Positions 34,161-45,855 of a stretch of DNA of 64,000 bases are shown piece by piece. The DNA is from Agapanthus africanus (Eukaryota > Streptophyta > Magnoliopsida > Asparagales > Amaryllidaceae): positions 373,634,137 through 373,698,136 of the forward strand of contig JASDDO010000006.1 of the NCBI GenBank assembly GCA_030015575.1. Direction: 5' to 3'. Numbering within the stretch: the first letter of the stretch is position 1; every line of letters begins with the position of its first letter. The translations under genes and the position numbers were made by a program. The notes under the pieces were generated by a model, which saw nothing but the letters and a program-made list of their open reading frames with translations, did no database searches and was not told where the DNA came from.

Positions 34161-34829
34161 GATTACTAAATAATATATCAAAAGGTTTGTAGTTACTTCT
34201 ATCAAATATTAAAACAACCACCCTATTAATTACTAGAGAATTTGTCAAATTGTTTATGGTTATCTCTACTATTTATTTAACAATTTAACCAAATTTTAGA
34301 AATTATAGATATAAAATCTGTTCTGATCCCAAAAGTGACCATCAAATACCCGATACTCATACCAAGATTTGAAATCTTGTTTATAACGGGCCTAAGATGT
34401 GCTGGGATAACCCTCATAGACCGAGCTTCTCAAAAGCAATATGACTTGTTAGCCTGACATAAATATAATTTCTGGTAGCCTTAACCTTATGAATAAAGAG
34501 TTCAGTTATTTAAAAAGAGAAACAAGGAATAAGTTCCTGGTTGATGCACCTGGTGACTTTTGTCTGAGATGGTGAAATCCAGGCTTGAATCAAAGGACCA
34601 CAGCACCACACGCAGAACCAGCTTGAATCGAAGGACCACAGTACCACACGCAGAACTAACAAAAAGTTGGCAATAAAGAAACCTGAGATATACTTTAGTA
34701 TCCCCCAAACCACATATTGAACAAAAACAACGCGCATAAATAATTGCTAGTCACAGCTGTGACAACTCTGTTTCCAGCCCCTACCTGAAGCATCCTATAT
34801 CCTTCCTAAATATCGGTATCACTCTCTGC
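34161..34829. promoter_or_regulatory. XTH upstream region with a 39-bp direct repeat
   Basis: AT-rich non-coding DNA. At 34579-34616 and 34618-34655 a segment beginning CCAGGCTTGAATC / CCAGCTTGAATCG and ending CACACGCAGAA is repeated with few changes, 175-250 bp upstream of the TATA box. It may hold paired cis-elements for the XTH promoter; no known box is claimed. Confidence 0.4.
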
Positions 34830-34838
34830 TATAAAAAA
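34830..34838 (+). promoter_or_regulatory. TATA box of the XTH gene
   Basis: TATAAAAAA, 111 bp before the chosen ATG, which leaves a 5' leader of about 80 nt. The in-frame ATG at 34854 would lie at or before the expected transcription start, so it is not used here. Confidence 0.6.
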
Positions 34839-34940
34839 GACCAGCATCGCCTCATGCTTTCCTCACTCCCAATCATCACTTTACTTCTTCATACTCTCTT
34901 CTTCTTACAACGGCTAGGTATCTCCTCTTTAACTCTCAAT

Positions 34941-35967
34941 ATGGCATCACTGTCGCTTACTCTGCTAGTATTCTCTTTGCTTGGCATTGCTTCTGCTGGC
35001 AACCTCAACAATGACCTCGACATCACTTGGGGCGACGGTCGAGGAAAGATCCTTAACAACGGCGAGCTCCTTAGTCTATCTCTTGATAAAGCATCTGGCT
35101 CTGGCTTTCAATCCAAGCACGAATACCTCTTCGGCAAGATCGATATGCAGCTCAAGCTTGTCCCTGGAAACTCTGCTGGGACTGTCACCGCTTACTATGT
35201 AAGTCCTCAACGAATGGCATTTTCAATCAGAAGTGACCAATTAGATTTAGTTAATTAAAACTAATGGTTCATGTTTCATTTGTTCTTGCAGCTTTCATCT
35301 CAAGGGCCTACCCATGATGAGATCGACTTTGAGTTCCTCGGAAATCTCAGCGGAGATCCATACACACTGCACACAAATGTGTTCACTCAAGGGAAGGGTA
35401 ATAGGGAGCAGCAGTTTCATCTGTGGTTCGATCCCACGAAGGACTTCCACACCTACTCCATTCTATGGAACCCAAGTCACATAATGTAAGTTCTCCAAAA
35501 TCTTCTACTCAATTGCTTCGCTTCACAAATTCAAATTCTCACCATAAATTCATTATCATTCCAGCTTCATGGTTGATGGCACTCCAATCAGAGACTTCAA
35601 GAATTTGCAATCAAGAGGCGTCGCATTTCCAAATAACCAGCCAATGAGGATCTACTCTAGCCTTTGGAATGCCGATGATTGGGCTACAAGGGGAGGACTA
35701 GTTAAGGCTGATTGGACACAAGCCCCATTCACTGCATCGTACAGAAATTTCAATGCCAACGCTTGTGTTTGGTCATCTGGCACTTCAAGTTGCTCTTCAA
35801 AGAATTCTGCAACTGTTTCAAGAAGCAATGCATGGTTCAATCAAGAACTTGATGCAACAAATCAAGAGAGGATGAGATGGGTTCAGAGGAATTACATGGT
35901 CTACAACTATTGCACTGACTTGAAGCGGTTTCCTCAAGGCCTGCCTCCAGAATGCTCTGTAGCTTAA
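34941..35967 (+). CDS. XTH: Xyloglucan endotransglucosylase/hydrolase, three exons, intact
   Basis: Exons 34941-35198, 35292-35485 and 35565-35967 (258+194+403 nt) encode 284 residues, the usual XTH length. Introns of 93 and 79 bp have GTAAGT donors and TTGCAG/TTCCAG acceptors. Residues 1-19 are a signal peptide with likely cleavage after ASA, so the enzyme is secreted to the cell wall. There it cuts and rejoins xyloglucan chains (family GH16) during wall loosening. The catalytic motif [10 protein letters not shown] is at 94-103: nucleophile Glu96, Asp98, acid/base Glu100. It is followed by the conserved N-glycosylation site NLS at 104-106. The C-terminal XTH domain has its four Cys (CVW, SSC, NYC, PEC). 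The sequence looks like the stress- and touch-responsive XTH22-25 type, which is often clustered; that subgroup is an impression. No lesion is seen. Confidence 0.97.
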
Positions 35968-37004
35968 TATGGATCACAAGTGTGTTGCATAGAAATCATG
36001 TATAGTAAATTAGGCGATTCTATTATTTCTTTCATCCTATATAATATGATACGATATATACAAATATGATATAAACATATTTTTCTTAGTCACGCTGTGT
36101 GCGCGGAGTGATATACTACGTGAAGTTCAATTATATGTGCAAGAGAACCTGTCATCTAATCCGTGATTCCTGCTTCTCAAAATCTCAACCGGATTAGGGA
36201 ATAACAATTACAATTCATTTTTGGTGTGGGTCTGACGGATGTCGGATCACGTCAAGATGTTACCTTCCGTAGATCTACGATTGGCGATGATGGACGACTG
36301 AGATTGGAGTTGGAGGATGGCTCATGAAGTGTGTGGATCTCAATGGCTTTGAGGTTGTTTGGGCCGAGCTATCTGCAAGGAAGTCCCGGGGTGGTTGTAG
36401 CATCAAGGATCCTCCGACGGTCAAGCTAGAGAGGAAATCCGAGCAGAGTAATGGCTTAATGAGTGGAAAAAAACTTACTTGAACCGTCTGAAGGAGGGAC
36501 CATATGGTTTAAAAATAAAACATGAGTGAGTCACCGATTGAACATTTATATTATTTACTTTGCTTCTAAACATGGTATGATATATTAGCATAAATGTTTT
36601 AGTCGCAAGTATGGAGTGATATACTGCATGAATTTACAATTACACCTGCATGATAAACCTGTCATCGAATTTAATGATTCCTGCTTATTGAATTCTCAAA
36701 ACATTTTAAGGGTAAACATTTCAAATTCTTGCTGTTTAAATCCTTATCAAATAGGGTGTTGAAAACTAGAAGTCTAATTGTACTTTGATTTTAGTTGAAC
36801 ACAAGTGAGCAACTCTTTGGCTCTCAATCAACTGACAACTCTAATGCATCCACTCCAAAGTTAACCACTGCTAAAAAAACTTAAACAAAACCAGTATTGT
36901 TGCAGCAATGTTAATCAATTGATGCAACTTATCAAAAGAGCTTCTCTATGCATAGATGGCTATATCAGGATCGAACCATAGACCCATGTTAGATATTGAG
37001 CCCA
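35968..37004. other. XTH 3' flank with a diverged direct repeat
   Basis: The 3' untranslated region runs into AT-rich DNA. About 165 bp at 36050-36215 and 36560-36725 are diverged copies of one another; shared words include GGAGTGATATACT, CCTGTCAT and TGATTCCTGCTT. Between them (36230-36510) is a GC-richer segment with GATCCTCCGACGGTCAAG that looks like a retrotransposon LTR fragment of unknown family. From about 36780 to 37004 there is nothing I can identify. At about 37005 the sequence joins a copia gag fragment. Confidence 0.5.
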
Positions 37005-37157
37005 AAGAGTGAATTATTATTACAATCTTGTTGAAGCTATTTAAGTGGTCGTGAATTGGAGTAACTTCCTTCATACGTAGACCGTAAAGTTGCTTATTTA
37101 AATACAGTTTGTTAGACAAAGACTTTGTCATATACAAGCCCTCTAGCTTCAACCATA
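37005..37157 (-). pseudogene. Copia gag fragment (middle), left of the CACTA element
   Basis: The minus-strand frame reads LKLEGLYMTKSLSNKLYL and KQLYGLRMKEVTPIHDHLN, the central gag domain (UBN2 type) of Tork/Tnt1-like copia elements. The homology stops at about 37005 in the XTH flank. At 37157 it is cut by the CACTA element; the frame resumes without loss at 42635 once one ATA duplication is removed. Confidence 0.8.
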
Positions 37158-37165
37158 CACTACTA

Positions 37166-37690
37166 CAAAGAAGGGTTGCCCCTACGGATTTATCCGTAGG
37201 GGCAACCCACTGCCCCTACGGATATATACGTAGGGGCGAAAAAATACCCCGTAGGTGCAAAGGCCGCAGGTGCAAGTTGAGGCCCTGAACTTGCCCCTAC
37301 GGTTAAATTCTTGTCCCTACGGATATATGTGTAGGTCCTGTTGCCCTACGGATAACGCCGTAGGGTATAAGATTTTATATTATTTTCGGTTTTTTTTAAT
37401 AAATTACTTGGCCCTACGGTTATACCCGTAGGGGTATGTACAGCCCCCTACGGATATATGGGTAGGTGCTTTTCCGTAGGGGCACAAATTCAGGATTCCT
37501 GACATGTTGCCCCTACGGATAACGCCGTAGGGGAGAGTCAGTAGCCCCTACGGATATACCCGTAGGGGATTTCCCAACCCCCTGGCACTGAGATCTGGGG
37601 GAAATATCAGTTACTGCTGATATTTTGCCCCTACGGACATATCCGTAGGGGTATCATGTGTGCCTACGGATTAATCCGTAGGTACATATT
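37166..37690. repeat. Left subterminal repeats of the CACTA element
   Basis: About twenty copies of CCCCTACGG or CCGTAGGGG in alternating orientation, with many pairs forming hairpins such as CCCTACGGATATA...CCGTAGGGG. The right subterminal block (42430-42615) has about eight. Confidence 0.8.
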
Positions 37691-37914
37691 GTCTGAATTT
37701 TTTTTTAAAAAATGGGCTTCTTGATTTTTTCCCGCCCTGTACACAATAATATATACATCAATCAAATCATATATTGCAGTATTCATAATCACATCTCACG
37801 CATATATATAATATACAAAAGAAACACAAAAACTGAATATGATATAAATACAAACCAATATCAATATCGTTTCAAAATGTAGTACAATGTGTATGATATA
37901 AATAAATACATGTT

Positions 37915-39050
37915 TCAAAAAAAAAGAACCAAAAATCTACCGTAGCTCGGTCCAGCTCCACCTCTGAATAACGATAGAATAACGCGCGCCTGCTTCTCGG
38001 TCAATAAACTCTGCAATTCGTCGCGAGCGGGAGTCTGAGTGGGCGGTGGAGCTACAGGAGCTGTCTGCGGAACCGCAGCCGATGTAGTGGCTTGCGGAGC
38101 CGCAGCCGAAGGAGAAGCGTGTGGAGGCTCGGCCGATCTACCCTGTCGCGTCTGGATATAACGTGTAAGAAGCGTGTGAGAACTGTTTATTATTCGAATT
38201 CGTATCATTATTAAGTTATTTCGAAACCCTGTTTGGATATCTAGTTTGGAAAAGCGTTGTTTATATCAATTACATATGTATGTATGATTAATCAAACTTA
38301 AGTCTAAAACCAAATAAGCTCAAGCTACGTACTAATTATGGATATGTTGATATGTATATAATATGAAATGATATTTTACTATAAAGTAGTATACATACCA
38401 GCATCTCCTTCAACTCCTGAATGCTGGCCCTCAAGCTATCCAGTTCATGATGGACATGCCGGTCATTGGAGACGGAGGAAGTAACCGCCGGGGTAGAGTC
38501 CAACCTCATATGGGCCCTGCTAGAGCCCAGTCCTCGGCCTCTCTCCCAACCTCCGTGGTGCCGTCCGTGTGCGGCGTCCAGGACTGGGGTCAGCAGCCTC
38601 GAATGTTGCCTTCCCCTTACCAACTGTCAGAACATTATATTTAGCACATATTGGTCTATAAAATTGACAAGAAATACCAAAATCAACAAATATGACAGCC
38701 TTACCTACAGAGATAGAAGATGTGCTCCTCTGGTATCTGTATGTATCAAAATTTGAATAATATTAATTAATTTCAGTACATACATACTAACAAGGTAAAC
38801 TCGCATATAGCGCTGCTTACACATATGACAGGGAGTGAACAAGCTCTTGTAGATCATCAGGCGCAAATCTAATCTCATCAAGCAGCCCATGATAATGAGT
38901 TGGACGACTAAGAGCAAAAGAAATGTGTGTATATTTATGATATAGCATTCTAAATCAATATACATGCCCTATATAATATATAAACATACCTGGAGGAACG
39001 GGAGTGACCTCTGTCCCTGATATGGACGCATCACCAACAACTAGACAATC
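37915..39050 (-). pseudogene. Transposon-encoded exon remnants in the CACTA element
   Basis: Minus-strand pieces in order: about 39045-38990 reading ASISGTEVTPVPP; 38915-38820 reading PTHYHGLLDEIRFAPDD followed by LQELVHSLSYV and a stop; 38623-38400 with RLDSTPAVTSSV and a helical HHELDSLRASIQELKEML; 38208-37930 with a Pro/Ala-rich linker and DELQSLLTEKQARVILSLF. Intervening sequence is AT-rich, as in introns. The style is that of the En/Spm-associated transposase (Transposase_24-like) C-terminal region. I see no core catalytic domain, so the gene is partial. Confidence 0.5.
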
Positions 39051-41820
39051 AAACATTGACAATATAAGTAATTTTGACATAAACATGCATGGATATCTAT
39101 AATATTACATTCAAAATGGATATTAGAGAGCGCACCTGCAGTGAGAAGTGGTAAAAGTATCACCCAACTATGGTGTAATTTACAGAATCAGTTGAGACTC
39201 TTAAAAGTCATAGAAGAACCCGACCTGCACAAATCTGATGTATGCTTTCCATTGGACACTAAGAAGTCTCTAAAGGGAAAAGCCTATGTGAAAGCCATCA
39301 TTAGTTCATATCAGAAGATTGATGCTGAAACAGAGAACGAGAAATGTCATTTTTTTCTTCTTCCGCCACATTACTGTCTTCTCCTTCTGCCACATTACTG
39401 TCTTCTCCTTCTTATGATGTGCGCGTGCAAATTCAATGACTATATTGAGAATATGGATTAATAGTGGGTAGGAAAAGTATTTCTCAAATGGCTTTTGCGT
39501 CTTAAAACCATAAACTACTAAGTAATGGCATACATAATTTTTTTAGTATAAAAGTTGTTATTTTAAGTGCGCGTGCAAATTCAATGAAAGTTAGATTTGA
39601 TGATACCCATGTATGAGTTGTATTCTATATATGTGTGTTTCGATTTATGATTTCGCTTAAGTGTAGGGTTGTTTTTACTTGAAGAAGTATCACCATCTAC
39701 TATATATAAAAAAATATAGCAAACTAGGATTGGTATTCAAATCCCAGTCCAGATTGGTATTCAAAATTTATTTAATTAGTTTGTGATCCACATCATTTGA
39801 TTCGTTGCTTGAGGCATCAATGTAGGCACAAATATCGGCGACGATGAACTCGACGAGGAAGAACGAGGGCGGTGGCGGGCTGAGAACGGAGGGCGCGCGG
39901 TGGCGACGAAGAGAAAATTGGAGACGCGGGAACGAGAGAAAATTTTGGGAACGAGAGGGAAAGATATCGAGGCGTATATTGGTATCGATGGGAATATGAA
40001 GGTTTCATATTATCATCGAGTATCATATATTGGTTTTAACCTGAATATCTTGAGTCGCGCTCTAATTATGCGTTTGTTGTGCATTCGTGTTGTATGTGTA
40101 ACATGATTTTAAACCATTGAGATCAAGATTGATAGAACTGATCATCCTACATTGCAATAGCATTCATCGACCAAAAATAGATTGCGGTCTGGATATGGCA
40201 TATTGGCAGATGATACCTATATGCATAAATCTTATGTCTAATGACCATAAGATTGTCGGAGACAGTTTTGATGTTTTGTGGGTTTGGTTTTATACTTGGG
40301 ACAATCCAATGTTGACACACACACATAAATAACAAATTAAAGTAAACTAACTAAGAGGCATGTTTGAGTTTTATACTGGGATCACAAATAGCATGATGGC
40401 TGCAAACAGGTTGCTTGAATACTTGCAGACAATCCAATGTTGCCTCGCCATTTCTATAAATTTTAAACTCCCTGGAAAATTATCATCACTCAGGATTACT
40501 TTAGGGCCAGTTTGGCTGCTTCTTGCTTGTGATTCAACATTCAGCTTTTTGTTGATTTGGAACTCAGAGAGTGTTGCAAAACAAATCCAAAACTAAATAA
40601 ACCTCAAACTAGCTACAGAGAAGGCAAACAACAAACCCCATGAAGTTTGGCTTTCAAGGGTTTTCCCACTAAAATACACTTAGATGCAGCACTTTAAGGA
40701 AGCTTGCAGCAATATAAAAACTATTAGGTAGTTTAGTGAAAAACTGCAGTGCTTCAAGATTGTTTAAGTTTTATGTGTGCTTAAGCTGTCATACAGAAAT
40801 TATCGTTGCAAAAATGTTCGCAACCCTAGCTTTTCCAGCAACGATACTGGAATACGAGCCTCAGATATGCCAGCTTAGGAATCAAAATAAGAAAGAGATT
40901 TGGGGTTATCCTAAGTCCAAAGTCAAACGGGCTCGAGAAATATATAAACCCAAAAAAATGACTGCATAAAGATCTCATAAAGATGAAAAGGATGTTATGC
41001 AAGCTCTGAACAAATCTTGAACGGAACTTTCACAAGAATTTACAATACCCGACCAGAATCCAATCCTGAGTTTGATGAAGCTTCAGGCCTTCAGCTTCCC
41101 CACAGAAAATAGTTAGGGCAAACCCTTTGCAAAACCATAGCTTTCATGCAGAGATGACGCTCAGAACATGCCAGCTTCCAAACACATTGAATAATACATA
41201 ATCTCCCATACTCTCTCTCTCTCAATCAGACAGTTTATATTTGGATTTGAATTTAGGAAAAGAAATAAGATGGCTACAAACCAGCTTGCCTCGCCAATCT
41301 CATAACTATAAAGCTCATAAAAGTGGAAGCTTGAGGGCAAGCCATCATCGCCTCCATTCAATTGAAGCCAAATCATCCACAAAAAATAGAAATAAATATA
41401 ATAATTGATCGATAGGCAAAATTGCAAGAAACCTATTCAGATTTTTGCATGAAAAAATAAGAGATGTAAATTAAGTAAAAGATTACCAAATGAAATTATC
41501 CCATCACTTGAACCCCCTCTCAAGACATTTTAGCAAAAATTCCCCCAGTAATTTTCTTCGATTTAACCGTTTTATATCATAGAAGAAAGATAAATTTCAA
41601 ATGTATATACATGCATACACACACACACATCATATACACAGTTTTTGAATGTTGCCAGAATTTCAATGGTAATTCTAGATTTTTCCAAACTCTGAAGGCT
41701 TCACAAAAATTTTAAATACAGATAATAATATGATTGAAGAGATCAATCACCAATTTTTTAATGAGGATCAACTGAAACCCCAAACAGAGCAAGCAAATTA
41801 CAAAGATCCCAAAACCCCGC
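39051..41820. other. CACTA interior without identifiable gene
   Basis: A plus-strand frame at 39141-39461 reads SITQLWCNLQNQLRLLKV and SDVCFPLDTKKSLKGKAY before a low-complexity repeat of TTCTTCCGCCACATTACTG type (two 27-bp copies near 39358-39410). It could be a captured fragment, but I cannot assign it. The segment 39840-39960 is GC-rich with GGTGGCGACGA words also found at 42240-42345. From 40100 to 41800 I see only AT-rich non-coding DNA, with a short (CA)n near 41612-41630. Confidence 0.4.
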
Positions 41821-41825
41821 GTGGC

Positions 41826-42150
41826 CCAGCCCCAGCCCCAGCCCCCAGCCCCAGCCCAACCCTAACCCCAGCGTGGCCAGCTAAACCCCAACACCAACCC
41901 TAAGGCAAACCCTAACCCCAGCCCCACCCCAGCAGCAGCCGAACCCCAACCCTAACCCTACCCTGACCCCGACCCCGACCGCGACCGCGACCAGCTAAAC
42001 CCCAACACCAACCCTAAGGCAAACCCTAACCCCAGCCCCACCCCAGCAGCAGCCGAACCCCAACCCTAACCCTACCCTGACCCCGACCCCGACCCCGACC
42101 GCGACCGCCACCGCGACCCCTGCCCAACCCCAACTCGCGCGCGCAACCCC
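41826..42150. repeat. C-rich minisatellite near the right end of the CACTA element
   Basis: Degenerate CCCCAGCC and ACCCTAACC arrays. A unit of about 112 bp beginning CAGCTAAACCCCAACACC occurs twice in tandem (from about 41878 and about 41991). Confidence 0.75.
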
Positions 42151-42632
42151 AGACCCAGCCATGAACCCTAAGCCCAAAATAATCCAAAAATTCTTTAATT
42201 TACCTCGAGATTTACTCACCTGAACGGCTGCTGCTAGGGCTGGGGCGACGACCTGAACCGCGGTGGCAACGAGAACTGCGGTGGCGACGAAACCGGCGGT
42301 GGCGACGAGGAGAACGACGGTGGCGACGACGGCGTGGCGATTTGGGGATTTTTCTCGCGCCAGATCGAGAGAGAGAGAGAGAAAGTGAGCGTAGGCGATC
42401 GGTCTGGGGTCTTAATAAATCGATATTTACTTGTCCCTACGGATATACCCGTAGGTCCTTTGTTTGCGCCACCGTAGGGGCAAATACCAAATTAAGAATT
42501 AATTTTTTAATTCTTGAACGTCAGTGCCTGTAGGGGCAACCCTTTAGACCTACGGAGTAATCCGTAGGGCCAAGTAAAATCTGCCCCAACGGATAATTCC
42601 ATCCGTAGGGGCAACCCCCTATTTTACTAGTG

Positions 42633-42739
42633 ATAAACTTATCGCAGAAGTTTCTTTCAAGACTCTGTACATCACGTTATTCGTCAGACAAATCTCTATC
42701 GTGCACTGTGCCCTCTGGTCCATGTCTTGCCATGCATCA
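42633..42739 (-). pseudogene. Copia gag fragment, between CACTA and SIRE insertions
   Basis: The minus-strand frame reads AWQDMDQRAQCTIEICL and NNVMYRVLKETSAISL, the gag stretch that belongs between the N-terminal piece at 33300-33088 and the middle piece at 37157-37005. Bases 42735-42739 (CATCA) are the target duplication of the SIRE-like element beginning at 42740. Confidence 0.8.
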
Positions 42740-43529
42740 TGATAGCTTATGGATTTTCATAATCCTACTATTTAGTTTTGATGATCTTATACAATATTAA
42801 TAGATCTATACATATGTTTCATATTGCATATTTTATAATATTGTATATAATGTAACACTCTAGTTCATTTATACCAGTTCTAGTTCAAGTATTTCTATAT
42901 TTATGGTATTTTCCTGATTTATGGTGTATTGGGTGCGAATAGTGTATTTGGCATCTTTATTGCATCCGACCCGACCCGCTTGCTTAAAACCCGTCTTGAT
43001 TCCTGTTTATAATTTATCCTGACTTGTTATGTGGATCCGTGCACTTTCATTTTTAATTTATACATTGCATACTCGCATTATATCAAGCATCTGCATTTTT
43101 ATAACATTTAAAGTCACATAAAATACTTTAAAAATATCTTGCATGGCATGCATCATACCCTTGACCCTGTGGTAGCATCCGCGCATCTTGTTCTCGTCCC
43201 GTTCAGTGAAACAGACTTGTTTGGATGGTTACGCACACCTACGTGCATCCGTTCTTGGGGGTTTGCATTTTCGTTACCCGGATATCCAATTTTAGTTTTG
43301 GTCAACACATATATTTTTCGTATTTTGAAACTGAATTTTTAGACCCGACCTGGGCATATTTTGGAGTAAGTTTGTATTTACCAGAATATTAAATTTTATT
43401 AAAAATTATTAACAGTTTAAAATTTAATAAACGAAAAAGAATTTTTTAAATTAAAATCCTAACTTAAACAACAAACCTCTCTCTCTCTCCCTCTCACTGA
43501 AACTCTCTCTTCCTCTCTCTTTCTTCTTA

Positions 43530-43573
43530 TCTCTCTCTCTCTCTCTCTCTCTCGCTGTCTCTCTCTCTCTCTT
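43530..43573. repeat. (CT)n microsatellite
   Basis: Nearly pure CT dinucleotide run in the LTR; the 3' LTR counterpart near 50205-50230 is shorter. Confidence 0.85.
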
Positions 43574-45088
43574 TCCCCACTCACTCTCTCTCTCCTCTCG
43601 ATCCCTCTCTCACTCATCTCGTGAATACTATTCATTTCTCGATTCTGCTCACCCCCTCTCGCTTACAATCACCTCCCTTTACACTTCTTCTTCTCTTTCT
43701 CTATTTAAAACCCGAGCCTCCGCAAGAAACCCATACAAACTCTGCCGCCTCCTCAAACCCTAACCCTAGCTCTTCCCATACCTCACCGCCCTCGACCTCG
43801 CCTCTACCCTCTACCTCTCTCCTCTCTCCTTCCTTCTTCTTTCCTTTCCTTCCTCACCCGAGAACCCAAGAAACCCAAACCCTAGCTCCTCAACTCCACC
43901 TTCCACCGCCGACGACCCTCATCTCATCATCACGTTCACCACCTCTTCTCTTGTCCTCATTCTTTTCTTTTCTTCTTCTGTCTTGAACCCTAACCGAGCA
44001 CAACCTACACCCCAAACCTTAGCAACCTCACTGCCGATCCCAAACTCCATCGCCTGCACCTTACCGCCGGTGAACCCAACACCATCACCTCATCTCCCTT
44101 GACACCAGTACACTAGACTCCAGTGAGCATCCCCTTTCTTCTTCTTCCTCTTCTTCTTTTTCTTTTCCTTGTTTCTTGATTCTTGATTTTACATCCGTCT
44201 CTAGAGCCGTGTCGCTGCTGCCGATCCAGGCGATCCAATGAACGTCCCTTGCTTGCATGATTACCTTATTACCTTGCCTGGACTCGTCCCGCGTGCTGTG
44301 TGTGCGTTGCGACGATTTACCGACGTCGGGCGTGCCGTACGCATCCGTCGCGTGATCTAATCGAGGTAAGTTGATCTTGCTATATGCTATGATATATTTT
44401 ACATCCATATTAATAATAATATTACATGTTTAGTGCATTGTGCATCCCCTGTTACCATTTTACTGTTGTACGACGTCCGTGTGCATCCATACCATTAATT
44501 TTATATCTATTCGCATACCATGTCACGTTATTTCATATTACTGCTATATTAACACCCTATGATAGATAATGTGCATCCTACATAGTAATGGAGTTATAGT
44601 TGAAACCCTTGATAGTTATTCATGCATCCATGTTTTATTGTGTATTCATACCATTAATTCTTTATATCTAGTTGCATACCATGTCGTATTAATCCATATT
44701 ATTGTTTATTTAGCACCTCATACTTGATAATGTGCATCCTACATAGTCACGATGTAACCCCTGATAAATATTTGTGCATCCATGCTTTTATTTGTGCACC
44801 CGTACCTGCTACAGTTTTATTATGAGCATCCGCTTGATACCTGTGCACTACCTGACATGACCTGATATACCACTGCTTGACTTGATACCTGATCTTGTTA
44901 CTAATGCCGACAATCTTGACCTGTTGTCCTGATGGACATATCCTGTTGTCTATATAGACAAACATGTACCTGCTTGATCCTGTGTTGGCATTAGCTTCAG
45001 ATTTATCAATACCTGACTTGAACACATAACCTTGGGGGTATGGGGAAATCAAAAGTGTAAATTAAAGTGTAGCTTACAAGGGTATTGC

Positions 45089-45237
45089 TTGATCTATGGT
45101 CTCGGGGGATAATGGGACAGAATCATTCGTGATTCTTACTTGATCCGTGGTCCCGGGGGATACGGGACAGAGTCATTCATGACTCCCACTATCTGATCCG
45201 TAGTCCCGGAGGATAACGGGACATATTTTTTGAGTTA
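45089..45237 (+). repeat. Three ~50-bp tandem repeats in the LTR
   Basis: Each copy contains TGATC-TGGTCCCGGGGGATA followed by CGGGACA (with changes). The 3' LTR has the same three copies at about 51760-51900. The Tekay composite LTR has one related copy near 4910. Confidence 0.8.
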
Positions 45238-45837
45238 CATGGAGGATTGCATTAATTGATTTCAAACAAACTTTAGAATAGATAACTCAGTAGCACAGTT
45301 TAGATTGATCACTGCACGTCACATATACTGATACACTTCACTGTTATATATCCATGTTGACTTGTTACTATTTATGATTCATGCCTGCATATCCCGTTAC
45401 ATCCTGATTGCTTATATTATTATTGATATTATGACGCACTGACGTCTGGGTTTTGCATGGCCCAGATCCTCTACCTTTGCCGCAGGCCAATCAGGAGTAT
45501 TTTGACCAACAAGCCGAGCAGTGAAGATCATGTTAGTAGTTAGTTAGTTTAGTTTTATTTCGTACTTTCATTCCTGATGTGAGCCCATATTTTGGGACGT
45601 ACTTTCCAGATTGTTATTGTTACTTGAATTTATTGCTTCCGCATATTATTTCTTGACTCGTTAGTTCTGGCTCATGGATATGTACTAGATAATTTCTTTT
45701 ATTTTCCTGTTCTTGATATCTATAGACAGCTGTAATATGACTGTGGAGGGATGTTTCCTAGCCACAGGTAGCATGGTTGGCTCTGTCACGTGCCGATCTT
45801 AGCGAATTCTGGGAAGCGGTGCGTGACAGGGTTTGTT

Positions 45838-45855
45838 TGGTATCAGAGCCATAAG
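45838..45855 (+). other. Primer binding site of Tekay-like element
   Basis: TGGTATCAGAGCCATAAG, initiator-Met type, 9 nt after the LTR end. Confidence 0.85.

Larger units (their letters stand above)
37158..42632. mobile_element. CACTA transposon, 5475 bp, non-autonomous
   Basis: Ends are CACTACTACAAAGAAGGG (left) and CACTAGTAAAATAGGGGG (right, inverted), with a 3-bp duplication ATA at 37155-37157 and 42633-42635. Subterminal regions (37166-37690 and 42430-42615) are packed with CCCCTACGG and its inverse CCGTAGGGG, often as palindromes around TATAT; these are the presumed transposase binding sites of En/Spm-type elements. No complete transposase is present. Minus-strand exon-like pieces survive at 37915-39050. 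The rest has no identifiable gene. Confidence 0.9.
42851..45828 (+). mobile_element. 5' LTR of Tekay-like element
   Basis: 2978 bp. It contains a (CT)n-rich promoter-proximal tract (43476-43600), a good splice donor GAG/GTAAGTT at 44366, and three tandem ~50-bp repeats at 45089-45237. The end shares the words TGACGTCTGGGTTTTGCATG and AGCATGGTTGGCT with the Tekay composite LTRs, showing common descent. Confidence 0.85.

Noticed and set aside
34854..34940. N-terminal extension of XTH from ATG 34854
   Set aside because: It lies only 16 bp after the TATA box end, so before the likely transcription start, and would bury the signal peptide.
41826..42150. Telomere-like ACCCTAACCC repeats
   Set aside because: They are short, degenerate and mixed with CCCCAGCC words inside a CACTA element; a C-rich minisatellite is the simpler explanation.
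41995..42219. Gly/Val-rich minus-strand ORF
   Set aside because: Product of the C-rich minisatellite read in frame.
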